A stretch of 31,732 bases of DNA from Chara braunii (taxonomy: Eukaryota; Streptophyta; Charophyceae; Charales; Characeae): contig BFEA01000211.1 in the NCBI GenBank assembly GCA_003427395.1, positions 1,422,521 through 1,454,252 of the forward strand. Direction: 5' to 3'. Under the pieces are notes generated by a model. It was not told the DNA's origin. It saw nothing but the letters and a program-made list of their open reading frames with translations, and did not search any database. The stretch's first letter is position 1. Every line of letters starts with the position of its first letter. Both the position numbers and the translations under genes were made by a program. Below are positions 1 to 10,057 of this stretch, one piece after another.

Positions 1-58
<58 letters not shown>
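1..58. repeat. (CT)n microsatellite inside left LTR
   Basis: Uninterrupted CT dinucleotides. The matching tract in the right LTR is at about 10007-10056, so the microsatellite was part of the LTR before insertion. Confidence 0.95.
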
Positions 59-60
<2 letters not shown>

Positions 61-292
61 CCACCCCGATGCGGGCAGTCCGTCGCCTCGCACCTACTAC
101 TTACACAGAGTTATCACCCTGCTTAGTCTAAACATGCAAGCCGGGGTCGCCCACACGTCCCCGCATACCCAACACCAGGTCGTCGAATCGCCCAACTCCC
201 TGCTCACCGTCTTGCTCCTACCTGTTAGCCGATCCTCTCGACCTCGCTAACTCCAAAGTTGATTAGAGAGCGAGTTAATCGCGCCTGCAAAA

Positions 293-298
293 TTTATA
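293..298 (-). promoter_or_regulatory. Candidate LTR TATA box (left LTR)
   Basis: On the minus strand the sequence reads GCTATAAATTTT. The same motif is at 10319-10324 in the right LTR and, as CTATAAATTCC, at 26942-26947 in the related solo LTR. Conservation across all three copies supports a promoter. Transcription would start some 30 bp further down the minus strand. Confidence 0.6.
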
Positions 299-986
299 GC
301 ATGAGCGTCTGTGTGAGATAACCGGGATTGTGCCTGAGAGGGAGGGAAGAAAAAGGAAGGAAGTGCCTACGACTGCATGGTCGGGCCGCGACGTGGGGGA
401 CGTAGCCACTCTCCACCCGTCGATCCAGTCATGCATTGCTCAGGCCAATAAGATCGAGGAAAATATGCACGTGCAGGGGCACGACGAAGGTATCAAGACG
501 GAGAAGATCACAGTTACATTTGCGCTTTGCCAATAAGAAAATTACAGTTACGCTTTGAGATTAAGGTGCGGAGAAGCCGGAACACAGACCCTTGTGCGAC
601 AGAGCGCACGCAAGCAAGAAAAACCATGCAGTTGTAGACAAAATTACGATGCACCCAAATTCCTAGCCTAATTTAAGTCCTAATTGCAAAAAGAAATTCG
701 ATAAAAGAAATTCCGAGAACCCGCGTGGGCTCGACATCAATTGAAAATTCAAAAAGACTCCCCCGTGCGACGACCGCGCCAAAATTCCCCAACCTCACAG
801 CAGAACAAGAAAACAGCTATGGCAACAATTATTTTCCGCGCTCACTAAGGCACAATCAACTACCAACCGTCGTGGGACCACCCCTTTTTTCAAAAGACGA
901 GGGCATTCGTGTAATTCGGCGGGGTCCTCTCAATCAACCCCCAAAATAGCATCGCGCAAAAAGTCGCGCGCTTATGGAAAGCAGTT

Positions 987-1002
987 CGTCACATATGTGA
1001 CG
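987..1002. other. 16-bp perfect palindrome at the inner edge of the 3' LTR
   Basis: The LTR terminus CGTCACA (987-993) is followed by TA and then TGTGACG (996-1002), giving CGTCACATATGTGACG. TGTGACG is also the first sequence of the related solo LTR at 25144. The place where a polypurine tract is expected is therefore occupied by what looks like a second LTR-type terminus. Confidence 0.8.
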
Positions 1003-2034
1003 CCAATATTGAGCAAGCTCCTGCTTTCTCTCTCAACACCCAACTATCCCTCGAAAGAGGGGAAACACCAGCGATGACGTCGGACTTACACGCGCCAATT
1101 ACCGTGCGATAAGAGTGTGGAAGTCATCCAGATGACACGTGTGAGTTCTATCCCGGATCCTATGGGTTACCGGGGAAGGGCAACCTTATGACCGGAGGAG
1201 GAGGAGGGGGTGAGTTTGCGGGAGGGGTGGTAGAAAGCGTCAAAGTTCTCGATCCTCGGTGGGGAGCCGAGTGTAGTGAACGGTGCGATGGATGAGGGGA
1301 AAGCGATGATCCTGATGGGGAAGCGAAGCTAGGTAGTCGGGATAGAGGGTGCAGAGAGTGTGGGGGATCACGACGCGAAAGTCGTCATGATCCTGACACG
1401 CGAGGATAGTTCCCGTGATCATACAATAGACTTCTATGTTATTGTAGTTGCACCAGGCGACACTAAAGAGAAGGGTATGAAGAGGGAAGGAGGTTACGAG
1501 AGAGAGGGTTGTTGCATGCGGGTAGATGGTGGTGATGAGGTGGGTTACCGTAGAATAAAGTTGATGGAACAGGGAAGGCGGAAAGGGGTGCCAACTGAGA
1601 AGGAGAGGGGGGCGGTTCACGAGTTGATGGAGGGTAAGGTAATCAAGGGGACGATGGGATAACGACCGGGGACGAAGCCCGAGTGCCCCCATCTCCACGT
1701 ATGTGAATGGCAGGCCGTAACGAAGAGGATTGAGGCGGCGAAGGGCTTTGCCTTCTTCGTCTGCTGCTCGATCCCTCCGCGATGATGGCGCCATCTCTCT
1801 CAGGGTCTTCCTGCGGCGGCTCCGAATTCCGCACGGAATTGCCCTGCGACAGCCGCGTTGCCGATCTGTCTGATTGATTCTCAGGTCGTTTTTCTTCCGC
1901 CTTCTCTCGCCTTCTCTGCGTGGACACCTCATCCTCCACTTTGCTCTGTTCACTGGAGCTACCTTGCTTCCTCGATCCACTTTCCCGAGACTCACTATAG
2001 TCAGGGTCCTCAGATTTCGCCCTCGAGCTTTCTT

Positions 2035-2095
2035 CCTCCTCCTCCTCTTCTTCTTCTTCTTCTTCTTCTTCTTCTTCTTCTTCTTCTTCTTCTTC
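2035..2095. repeat. (CTT)n / (GAA)n microsatellite
   Basis: A CTC/CTT triplet tract of about 60 bp. In the frame of the extra coding block (minus strand) it reads as an uninterrupted run of glutamates, preceded by WREEAGEE and followed by SSRAKSEDPDYSES, so the acidic reading fits its surroundings. Confidence 0.9.
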
Positions 2096-2643
2096 GCCCG
2101 CTTCTTCTCTCCAAACTCCTATCGGATGCCAGAGACTGAGATCGGTTATATCGTCGGCGACCAGTTAGTTTCCCGTGGAGGGATAGTAGCGATTGTCTTC
2201 GTCGATCTCCGAGCACGACAACCACAACAGATGGGGCGCTAGAGTTTGTGTAAGGGCGGTAGGCACAGGATGCTCGTCGCAACAGAAGAGGATGTCCAAC
2301 GGTAGATTGTCGAGGAGTTGCGCCAGGAACACCAACACTTCGCCCGTAATCAGCTCTAGGTGATCTTTCCCCACCTTCCCGAATAGGACCCCAACAGCTC
2401 TTCTTCCGTGTCCATCCTCCACGCCTGGATCACCAGCAGCTCCATTTCGTCGTTGGGGATTTTATCTTCTTTGGTCTTGTCTGCTGGTTCGGCCCAATGG
2501 AATACCACTATGAGTAAACAAAAGCTAAGTGCTACATACGTGTTCCACCATTCCCTCCACTTGGCGGCTTCTAGGATCAATATGTCCAGCTACTCGACCC
2601 GGAAAGACAGAAGAGCATCAGTGGTGAACTGCCAGAAAACGGG

Positions 2644-2727
2644 AAGGTCAGAGGGGAGTCCAAAGATCGAAAGACGGAGCCAGTTAAGGTCAGAGGGGAG
2701 TCCAAAGATCGAAAGACGGAGCCAGTT
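2644..2727. repeat. 42-bp tandem duplication (2 copies)
   Basis: The unit at 2644-2685 is repeated exactly at 2686-2727. At 42 bp (14 codons) it keeps frame on the minus strand, where each unit encodes NWLRLSIFGLPSDL. Confidence 0.9.
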
Positions 2728-3214
2728 CATTGAGGTGGCGCGAAAGGAATGAGCTCCGGGATGAATACTTCCGGCGCGGTAGGGTAGAGTCGGAGCTGGC
2801 TGAAGTCGACGTCACTAGTGTTGACGATCCGATCCCCTGGCTGAGCCAGAAGCCGTATGCACGCAACCGTAAGATCCTGCGCCTAGAGCCGCAACTGTCG
2901 GAGGATACCTGTGTGGGTTCCTTTGTGCAGCGTCGTGAGGTCGCCTCTGAAGGAAACTATTATCGATACGTGGATGACGCCAGGTGTGGACAATCGTAGA
3001 AAGGCTGACGCCTCGGCCAACACCCGCGCTCTATCACTGATACAGACAAATCGAAATTCTGCCGCCTCGTGTATAGCCGTCATGCTAAAGAAGGCCGCAA
3101 ACCGGAGAACTTGAAGATCGGGGTTCAACATTGGGTGCTGCACTTGTCGAATAGACGAGATATGCCCCCCGGGTCTCATTAAATTCTCATTGATCACCTG
3201 CTCCGTAGAAAAGC

Positions 3215-3649
3215 TCATGGCGAAAGGGAAAAAAAAGAAGGCGAAGATTGAGGAGAGGGAGAATCACAGTGCTCGAGATCGTCGCTTTCCCATTCAGAAG
3301 TGGGAGGCGAGGTAGAAGGTGAGAGAGATGAAGAGGTAGGTAAGGGACGGAGATAGGACACGTAGCGGATGATTGGCCTACCCGATCGGCTCTCCGACAC
3401 CTCCGGCGCAAGCCGCACCGTGTTCACCCCCTTAGGACCGAGCTCAACTACGGGAAATCGCCCGAAGAATTGTGGCACTAACTTACCCTGGCAAGCACAT
3501 TTCCTCACCTGCACGACGTCCCCTAATTTATAATAGGGCCGGGGTCCAACATTCCCATTCCGGGCTTCATAGCTCCGGATCTGTCGTTCGTGGGCCATTT
3601 CAGTCATTCGCTGTCTTTTTCGGGCCAACCCAGGGAGGGTCTTTTCCAC
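3215..3649 (-). pseudogene. Integrase C-terminal domain (Gypsy pol end)
   Basis: The segment YYKLGDVVQVRK...KLVPQFFGRFPVVELGPKGVNTVRL matches the small SH3-like C-terminal domain of Ty3/Gypsy integrases (usual pattern GDxVxVR...KLxPxxxGPFxVxExxGxNxxxL). It is followed by a Ser/Pro-rich tail and a stop, with no chromodomain. It lies in a different frame from the catalytic core just upstream (3729-4604), so at least one frameshift separates them. Confidence 0.8.
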
Positions 3650-3728
3650 CAGTTCCAGATGATGCTTGGCCTTTTCCTTAATCGTTGCCCTTATGGATCA
3701 TCATTTTAACGTCGTTTTGTTGTTTAGG

Positions 3729-4604
3729 CTAGGCAAGGCTACGCATGCCAGTGCTAGGATATTGGTCCGTAATTGAAATGGGGACAAACCGGTAGACTCG
3801 TGCGGTGTCCCCCCGACGAACGGCCAGGATATGATCTACTATGTCAGGCCAAGGTCGCGCGTCTCTAACTCCGATGTTCCGCCGAAGGGCGGATTTGATT
3901 ACTCGATTGACATTCTCTATGAGGCCGTTCGATTGGGACACATGAGGGGCGGTGTTCCGAATGGAGACACCATGTATGACTAGACTCCTCAGGACTTCTC
4001 CTCGGAATTTTGCTCCATTGTCCCTTAAGATTTCCTTGATGTCCTGATGCATTCCGAGGAAACGGTTTACAATTTCTGCCGTCTGTCGCGTTTTGCATGG
4101 GTACGCCTCGATCCATTTGGATAAATGGTCTACAAAAATGAGAAGGACTGAATATTCGCAGCTATGCGGACTGGGGGGAACGACAATGTCCGTTGTGTCC
4201 ATACTGACCCTTTGGAACGACCGTTCGACTATCGTTGGCACGATGGACTGGGCAGGCTGAATCGGCGCCTTATCGGACACGCAAACTGGGCAATTTTTCA
4301 CGATGAATTTAACATCGTCCCTAATATTGGACCAGTACCATTCATTTTTGTCAATGACCGACTCCGTAATCCTGACAGCAAAATGAGCAGCGGTTTCCTC
4401 ATGGCCTGACTTAACCCAATCATTCTCATGAACAGATGAGGTACTGACATCCAGATCCCACTTTCGTCTGTCTTTCGCTTTTCTAACTGTCCGTTGCTCC
4501 ATATATAATCTCGTGCCCTCTCGTTGGCTCGCCTTCGATCCTCCTTGGCGAATTCTCGGAGGGAGTTTCCGACAACCGTAGGTATTAAGGCAACATCTGT
4601 CCAT
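3729..4604 (-). pseudogene. Integrase: zinc-binding and catalytic core
   Basis: This domain inserts the cDNA into the host chromosome. In the 291-residue frame the HHCC zinc finger appears as H68, H74, C105 and C108 (CPVC). The DDE core shows D136 (MDTTD), D195 (RDNGAKF) and E230 (SQSNGLIENVNR), with a D-to-E spacing of about 35. All three catalytic acids are therefore kept, in contrast to the lesions in PR, RT and RNase H. The first 50 residues look out of frame relative to the family, and a spacer at 4604-4950 with no clear domain separates it from RNase H. Confidence 0.88.
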
Positions 4605-4949
4605 AACTCGACACGCCGATATCTGCGTGTCTTTTCCAATCCCTCGGACGTGGCTTCGAGGAATCGAGCCTTCGTTGGGATCTTGTCAGTTCGACACTAG
4701 GGACATAACCAGGTCTTGTCTGTATTCCTACGTTGAGCGCATGACCCGTGGGCTCTAGAGACACATCGTTCATAGTCTACCCAATCGACGTACCTTTCCC
4801 CACTAGGGTGCATAGGGACCAAGTAAACCCGCGATATTGCCTCGCAGAAATAACATAATTTGTTGGGTACGGCGAGAAAAGAGGAAGAGGAGATGGGAGA
4901 GAGAGGTTCCTTGGGATTACCTTCTCCGCCCGTACCATGAGGCTACGTG

Positions 4950-5518
4950 TCACTTCCCGGTGCCTCTAGGGAGGATGGTCACCTTTCCGTACGTCGGTCC
5001 CTTGGTCAGCTCCGACTCTTTCCATAGAGTGAATTCTTCCCCCTTGGCTACCTTGCTGGGTCGGTGCAGTTGCGTCAACCCGTCTGCGTTTCCATGCTTC
5101 TCCATTTTCCGATGGGCGATGTTGAAGTCATACTCTTGTAGTCGCACAACCCATCGTCCAATCATCCCAGTATAGTTGGTGAGCCTCTTGAGAACCAATA
5201 GGGGCTCATGATCCGTAACGAGAAGGAACTTCTGCCCAATGCATACAAATACGAATGAAAATGCTGGATTCCCTAAACGATCGCGTAGCATTCACCTTGA
5301 GGGGCCGAGTCGTTCCGTCATTCGCTTGGTACCGTTCGCGAGGCGTATTCGACGACGTGTTCTCGACCGTCCTTCCCCTTCTGCGCCAAAATGACGAAGA
5401 TCACCTCGGGCTGCCAATCCGTGATGAGTATAAATAGTTTCTCGGGATCGGGACGAATAAAAACAAGCGCTGAAGCCAAGACCTCCTTCAAAGTGAAAAA
5501 GGCACGTTCACACTCCAC
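4950..5518 (-). pseudogene. RNase H domain of pol, broken
   Basis: RNase H removes the RNA strand of the RNA/DNA hybrid. The N-terminal half (5518-5318) has VFIRPDPEKLFILITDWQP and the typical VVEYASRTVPSE. The C-terminal half (5291-4950) has LLVTDHEPLLVLKRL...RWVVRLQEYDFNIAHRKMEKHGNADGLT, which is characteristic of Gypsy RNase H. Between them the frame carries TGA (5318-5320) and TAG (5273-5275) inside a recognisable ECYAIV-stop-GIQHF segment, then a frameshift. A further in-frame TGA separates this from RT at about 5522. Confidence 0.88.
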
Positions 5519-5521
5519 GTC

Positions 5522-6115
5522 TCAATTCAGCGGCTGGTCCTGTCGCAGGACGTTCGTTAGAGGCCGAGCGATTGCTGCAAATCCCTTGATAAATCGCCGG
5601 TAGTATGAGGCCAGTCCCAGAATGGTTCGAACCTGCGTTAGTGACGTAGGTGTGGGTGCGTTCCGAACCGCCTCGACCTTCCTCGAATCTGGTCTCAAGC
5701 CTCCTCGGGTCACTACGTACCCTAGGAGCGAGATCTCGGAGAGGAAAAAATCACTTTTCTCCAACGCAATCTTGAAACCAACATCTCGCAACGCTCCAAG
5801 CGTCTGTTCGAAGTGCTGTGCGTGTCCGTGAAACGACTCAGAGTACACCAGAGTGTTGTCCATGTACACAATGACGCAAAAAATAATCATTCCCTGGGTC
5901 AGCCTGGTCTTGTTCACGAAGTTCTGGAAGGTGACGTTCATTGCTCTCTGGAAAGTAGTTGGTGCATTGCATATTCCCATGAGACAACGAACCCACTGCC
6001 AGGTGCCTTCAAACAACACAGATGTCGTCTTTGGTCGGTCCTCCTCCTTGACTAGGATATGATGAAACCTATGACGGATGTCGAACTTACTGAAATAGTT
6101 GGCAACTTGGCACAC
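5522..6115 (-). pseudogene. Reverse transcriptase palm, catalytic box mutated
   Basis: RNA-dependent DNA polymerase of the element. Motif A FSKFDIRHRFHHI keeps its aspartate (residue 12 of this frame). The FEGTWQWVRCLMGICNAPTTFQRAMN region (usual FGLxNAPxTFQRxMN) is clear. The YxDD box reads VYMDNTLVYS: the second catalytic aspartate is asparagine (codon at 5855-5857). A YYRRFIKGFAAIARPLTNVL thumb/connection segment follows. The N-terminal part of RT (fingers) lies in another frame at about 6130-6400, so a frameshift near 6110 splits the domain. Confidence 0.93.
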
Positions 6116-7722
6116 CCAATCGCATCTAGCAAATCATCAATCCGAGGAAGAGGGTATACATCTTTAATCATGATATAATTCAATTTCCTGTATTTAATGC
6201 ATATGCGAATCGACCCGTTCTTTTTTGGGACTAGAACCACGAGGAAGGACCAAGGCCCTGTAGTCGACTCGATCCATCCGTTAGCAGCGAATTCTCGGAT
6301 TCGTTCCAACCCCGTTCTCCGTTCCGCAAGGGAATAACGGTATGGTTTGCAATGGATCGGCGGATGCGTTCCTGTTTGGATTTCATGTTGGATAACTAAG
6401 GACAATCCAATGTTCGTGTCCTTGATGCTAATCGCCCCTTGATACTCGGGAAGGATGTCGGCGATAAGGCGATGAGTTTCGTCGGGCACGTACTCGGGCA
6501 CATATAGCTCGTATAACTGTTCATGGATGCTAACCGTCACTTGTTTCGTGCAAACTCTTGCACCGTTCTGTGGTGGGGGAGACGAAATGAACGAATTGTC
6601 CGATCGCCAGGAAAACACCGTGGCGACCATCTGAGCGTCTTCTTCCTCGATCGCCACGTGTTCCTCCGGCGTAACATCGTCCTCGATGTCTCGGGGGCTC
6701 ACGGGTCTCTCAACAATCCTTATCCTGATTTCAGAGGGCGAGAAATCGCCATGCACAGGGGGTTCCAGAGTTTTGTTCTCGGCGCCCTGTCGCAACAACT
6801 GAATCTCCTTTCCTGTAGAGAGCACGGAGCGAGGTAACCCTGTAATGTCGCAGAAGGCTCTTTTATCGCTATATCTTGGGAGAAGCGGGGTGGTGGCTTC
6901 ATATAGGGTTCGAGGGGGTTCCCAATAATAAATCATTCGAGACACTTGTACTGGTGGTTCTCCCAAGATTAGGGTTTGCGTCCGTTGGAGGTTTCGTTCC
7001 GTGAGGACAAACGTCTTCGCTGTTTTCTGCCGAACCGGGTAGTGAACCAGTTGGTGCGCCATGTCCAGAATCACGCGGTCCAGTTCCTCCCTACTGTCAG
7101 AAGTGTTGGGTGAAGACTCGGGCCCCTTTTTTCTCGTGTCAGATTCGTTAGCAGGCTCTTTCCATGTGATCACGTGGAGTGGTCCCCCGATTTCGGGGCG
7201 AACTTTCTGAACTACAGGCAATGCTGTCCGGCGAGTGAGTCGCATTGGGATGGCGTACGGTTTTCCGCCTGTATTCCTGAGGATAATCGATGGTTTTTTG
7301 AAATCTAAGTTAGCCTGGAGCGCAGTGAGGGCCGGCAGTCCGATGAGGACGTCATATGTATTCACATTCAACACTACGACCGTCCCTAAGGCATGAACTT
7401 TTTCTAATATGAAAGCGACTTTCGTCATCCTTCCTACCACTTTGATTTTCTCCTCATCAGCGGAGATAAGGTGGTCCCCTTCTGTTAACGGGATCAAATC
7501 TTTCTTCTCCCTGCTCGTTTCACCACCTTCAGAGAGATGGCTAAAACCACGACCCCTTAATCTATGATAGCGATGTACGAGACTTCCCAAATTTCCACAG
7601 GACCACATCGCATTCCACGGATTTCCATGGAATAGCCTTGATACGCAGGAAGTGGTCGTCTTTTTGGATAAGCCCCAGTCGTATAGGATTCGAGGTGCTA
7701 GGCACATCCGGGTTGTTTTCAT
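6052..7722 (-). pseudogene. Protease remnant, linker and RT N-terminus (pol)
   Basis: One 556-codon open frame. Residues about 85-150 are the C-terminal half of a retropepsin-like protease (NTYDVLIGLPALTALQANLDF). Residues 150-420 form a poorly conserved acidic linker. The last ~130 residues are the RT fingers: PIHCKPYRYSLAERR, then WSFLVVLVPKKNGSIRICIKYRKLN and DVYPLPRIDDLLDAI. The first 60 residues are frame-shifted gag/PR sequence, so the start codon shown by the frame is not a real translation start. The protease active-site motif lies just upstream in a third frame and is interrupted by a stop (7554-7562). Confidence 0.85.
7554..7562 (-). other. Protease active site interrupted by a stop (Asp-stop-Gly)
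   Basis: On the minus strand the codons are GAT TAA GGG in a frame that reads YIAIID-stop-GVVVLAISL. Retropepsins have hydrophobic-hydrophobic-Asp-Ser/Thr-Gly here, so the second residue has become a stop. Confidence 0.75.
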
Positions 7723-8299
7723 GGGCGGGGGCTTTTCCTTTGACAGTTGCTAGTTTAGCGAGGGGGAACCATTTTCGGTTCACCTTGCAATGTTGCAACA
7801 TCCGGTCGTTTGCCTGTTCCAATATGGATAAGAGGTGTCCGAGGGGTAATGGAATTCGGTGATCTAGTGCCCGAACGATGTTCAGGACATCCATCTCCCG
7901 TGTAACGAATGTGAGGCCACCTGACTCCATTTCCCTGGGAGATGACCTCCATTCCGTTACCTCATGTTCCTCAATAGCGGGACGGATGGCTCCAATCATC
8001 CCCTGTCCCGGGTACCCCAGCGAGATATATTGATCGAGCGGGATGAGCTCCGCAGCCTCTTCGATGGTAACCATCGCACTTTCCCCCTTTTCCACTTCTT
8101 CCACCATCGTGCCTACCCTCCTTGGTTCGTTGGCCACGGGTGCGGCCGCCGCGGGGGCTGTTCCTATCCGGGCTTGTGCAGGTCGTTTGGGGTTGTCCCA
8201 GGCTATGTGGCCAGGCTGGTGACGCGTGTAGCATCCATCCATCCTTATGCCTATATCAGCTACGATGCCTCCCATGGCTTGGCCAGGGGCTACTCCCAA
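7562..8299 (-). pseudogene. Gag C-terminal part with degenerate zinc knuckle, running towards protease
   Basis: The nucleocapsid knuckle binds the genomic RNA. Here it reads CYTRHQPGHIAWDN (residues 23-36, bases 8192-8233). The CX2CX4HX4C spacing is exact, but the second Cys is Arg and the last is Asn, so zinc binding should be lost. The region after it (Pro/Ala linker, then RALDHRIPLPLGHLLSILEQANDRMLQHCK) leads to VECDVVLWKFG, immediately before the protease active site. It is in a different frame from the capsid part at 8335-8904. Confidence 0.8.
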
Positions 8300-8334
8300 A
8301 CTTCCGTTCCATCTGTTCTGCCCCGTCCATAATC

Positions 8335-8904
8335 TTAAATCTGTTGCATGGTGTGATTGGTGGGGGAAAATTGTTTCAGCAATTTCGTCCGCATTGCGCG
8401 ACTTCGGAGACCATCAATGAACAAATCCCTCCCGACCTTTTCGTCTCTTTCCGACTTGATGAACAACCTGTAGAACCTACTACGATATTCTGTGACGGAC
8501 TCGAGGGGTTTCTGGACTCGAGCTTTGATCATAAAGAAGGCTTGTTTGGGGTGTATATACTCAAATCGGTGCAAGAACTCCCTCTCGAAGGTTGGGAGGT
8601 CCACCCAGGCGTAGGTGCTGAACCAATGATACTCATCCCCTCCCAATCGGGCTGGGATATTAATTGTGGCCTCATCATTGTCGTACTGCTGGGCACGCAG
8701 CGTAGCTAGCGATGCTCCAACCATGTGATGGGCAGGATCAGATATATACAAATCGGGTGGGGCTGCAGGTGCTCGAGCTCGGATAGGTGGTGCGGGAATA
8801 TGTGCCCCACCTTGCTGCACATTAGCGTTTTGTGCTTGGTTGGCATTCATGTTGGCAACTTGTCGACCTGCTGATCTACTCCGAGTTACTATCGGGTCGC
8901 GCAT
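8335..8904 (-). pseudogene. Gag capsid region (Retrotrans_gag)
   Basis: A 189-codon frame starting MRDPIVTRSRS, 109 bp inside the 5' LTR, so the start is plausible. An Ala/Pro/Asn-rich N-terminus is followed by the Retrotrans_gag core: WFSTYAWVDLPTFEREFLHRFEYIHPKQ and VTEYRSRFYRLFIKSERDEKVGRDLFIDGLRSRAMRTKL. The frame stops at 8335 after MQQI, while the family continues into a zinc knuckle, which is found in another frame at 8192-8233. A frameshift therefore truncates it. Confidence 0.85.
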
Positions 8905-9013
8905 TGGTCAGGTGCGTTCCTCTGTCCAGGCCGTGCTCGGTTTAGGCTTGCCAGATCGGTCTACTTGGGGGGACCTACCCGCTTGGCAATCCTTGAGTTT
9001 GCCACGTGGCAGC
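8905..9013 (-). other. Leader between 5' LTR and gag
   Basis: A short untranslated leader on the element strand. If the LTR ends at 9014, no tRNA-complementary primer site is obvious at its edge. A TGGTATCGCAGC match to the plant initiator-Met primer site (TGGTATCAGAGC, 10 of 12) lies at 9013-9024, overlapping the LTR end as placed by homology. The two placements conflict. Confidence 0.4.
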
Positions 9014-9217
9014 TGCGATACCAACCTCATGCCCAACGCGACTTCCTGATCGGAGTGATGGTGGGCCTGGAAGTGCGAAAAAGGGGTGTGCCAAGGATTT
9101 TAAGAAAATAGGGGTGGAGTCCCAGGTTGGAACTGAGATCTACTGTGTCAAGTTTCAAGGATATGAATGCAAGTGGGTAGGCGAAGGTTTTGTCCTGGTT
9201 CTTGTGGAACGGGGCGG

Positions 9218-9612
9218 TCACCTTCGTGGGTCCCGTGCCCTGGGACGGATTCGTATTCTGTGTACAGTCGGGATGGTATGGCTGTCCCGTTGGTACAACA
9301 CCCGTCGTCGGCGAGTTTCGCAGATCTCGAAATTGGACGTGGCTGGCCTCAGCCGAAGGCTGTGTTCCCATTGCTCTGCTTCCGAGCGGGTTCGCCAGAT
9401 GAACCCCAATGCTCGGTAGGCGTGGTCTCGCAGAGTCGCAGGCACTCGGAACACTGGGGTTGTGGCCAGTAGGGGGCGAGTGCTCGCCAAGGGGCAATGG
9501 AGGAGGAATCCATACACTCAGGGTGCTCGGACGGCAGCCGGGTTGGGGGCAGATCCTGTAGACACGGGAGTACGCGATGACCTCCTTCGGCCGGGCGTAC
9601 ACGTGCGTGCAC
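9218..9612 (-). pseudogene. LTR-embedded ORF remnant, homologous to the ORF in the solo LTR
   Basis: I do not recognise the product. On the minus strand one frame gives YWPQPQCSECLRL (about 9440-9475). After a frameshift the next gives AYRALGFIWRTRSEAEQ...RLRPATSNFE (about 9325-9425). The solo-LTR ORF has SHWPRTLCTECQRF and RYEAKGFHYQIRSEDEH...RLRPSTSDSE at the equivalent place. Over 32 ungapped residues 16 are identical, and 10 of those use different codons, for example Ser TCG/AGT, Arg AGG/CGA and Pro CCA/CCC. That suggests the protein was under selection before decay. A CxxC pair is the only motif. No known retroviral domain is visible. Confidence 0.6.
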
Positions 9613-10003
9613 AAGACCTTCCTTAAATCAGGCTAGGAATTTTCACAACTTTCGGTACATGTACATCGGCCCGTCGGCCCAGAGGTGTCGCTGATGGGCT
9701 CAGTGGGAAACAAACATCTAATCAACCGGCATGCTCATCCATATTGCAGAAAAGAAGGTCAACAAGCATTCATGCATCAAAACATACTCACTGGCCAAAG
9801 ACCATACTTGGATCGAATGCAAGCAATCAATCAATCAAGTTAGCAACCGAGTAGAAGGAGGAATGGGTGGGGAAAGGAATTACTCATGAATTCTCAGAAA
9901 AGAAAAACCCAAGATGACCGATCCAAAAGATGGCTTGTGCCAGGCACCAAAAAATTCAAAGCAGAGTCTTAAAAAAACACCATTCCAACACCTCCCGTTA
10001 TCG

Positions 10004-10006
<3 letters not shown>

Positions 10007-10056
<50 letters not shown>
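10007..10056. repeat. (CT)n microsatellite inside right LTR
   Basis: Counterpart of the tract at 1-58. Confidence 0.95.

Positions 10057-10057
<1 letters not shown>

Larger units (their letters stand above)
1..993 (-). repeat. 3' LTR of the Gypsy element (partial)
   Basis: Bases 59-993 align along their length with about 10057-11018, including the end ...GCAGTTCGTCACA. The right copy contains a short extra segment around 10150-10190. On the minus strand the LTR begins TGTGACGAACTGC at 993. It starts inside the (CT)n tract, so roughly the U5 half lies off the window. No polypurine tract lies next to position 993 on the element strand; the sequence there is a palindrome instead. Confidence 0.9.
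1240..3218 (-). pseudogene. Extra degenerate coding block between pol and the 3' LTR (unknown product)
   Basis: I do not recognise the protein. On the minus strand an open stretch starts at 3218, overlapping the end of pol by 4 bp. It reads through one TAG (2883-2885) to a TGA near 2730. A second frame runs from about 2731 with a TAG at 2590-2592, and a third frame follows from about 2422 with a TAA at 2165. Features in order: a 111-codon segment; a 14-residue in-frame duplication (2644-2727); a Trp-rich stretch with a hydrophobic run (YVALSFCLLIVVFHW) that could be a membrane segment; a poly-Glu tract from the GAA repeat at 2035-2095; and an acidic Ser/Arg-rich tail. A further open frame reaches 1240. 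The intervening stops look like ordinary decay. It could be an env-like or captured ORF, or a chance set of open frames. Confidence 0.4.

Noticed and set aside
996-3200. A third, nested LTR starting at TGTGACG (996)
   Set aside because: No matching CGTCACA end, TATA motif or target duplication was found before the end of pol. Only the first 8 bases agree with the solo LTR.
1240-3218. Calling the extra block an envelope gene
   Set aside because: One hydrophobic run is not enough. There is no signal peptide, cleavage site or known env motif, so it is left as unknown.
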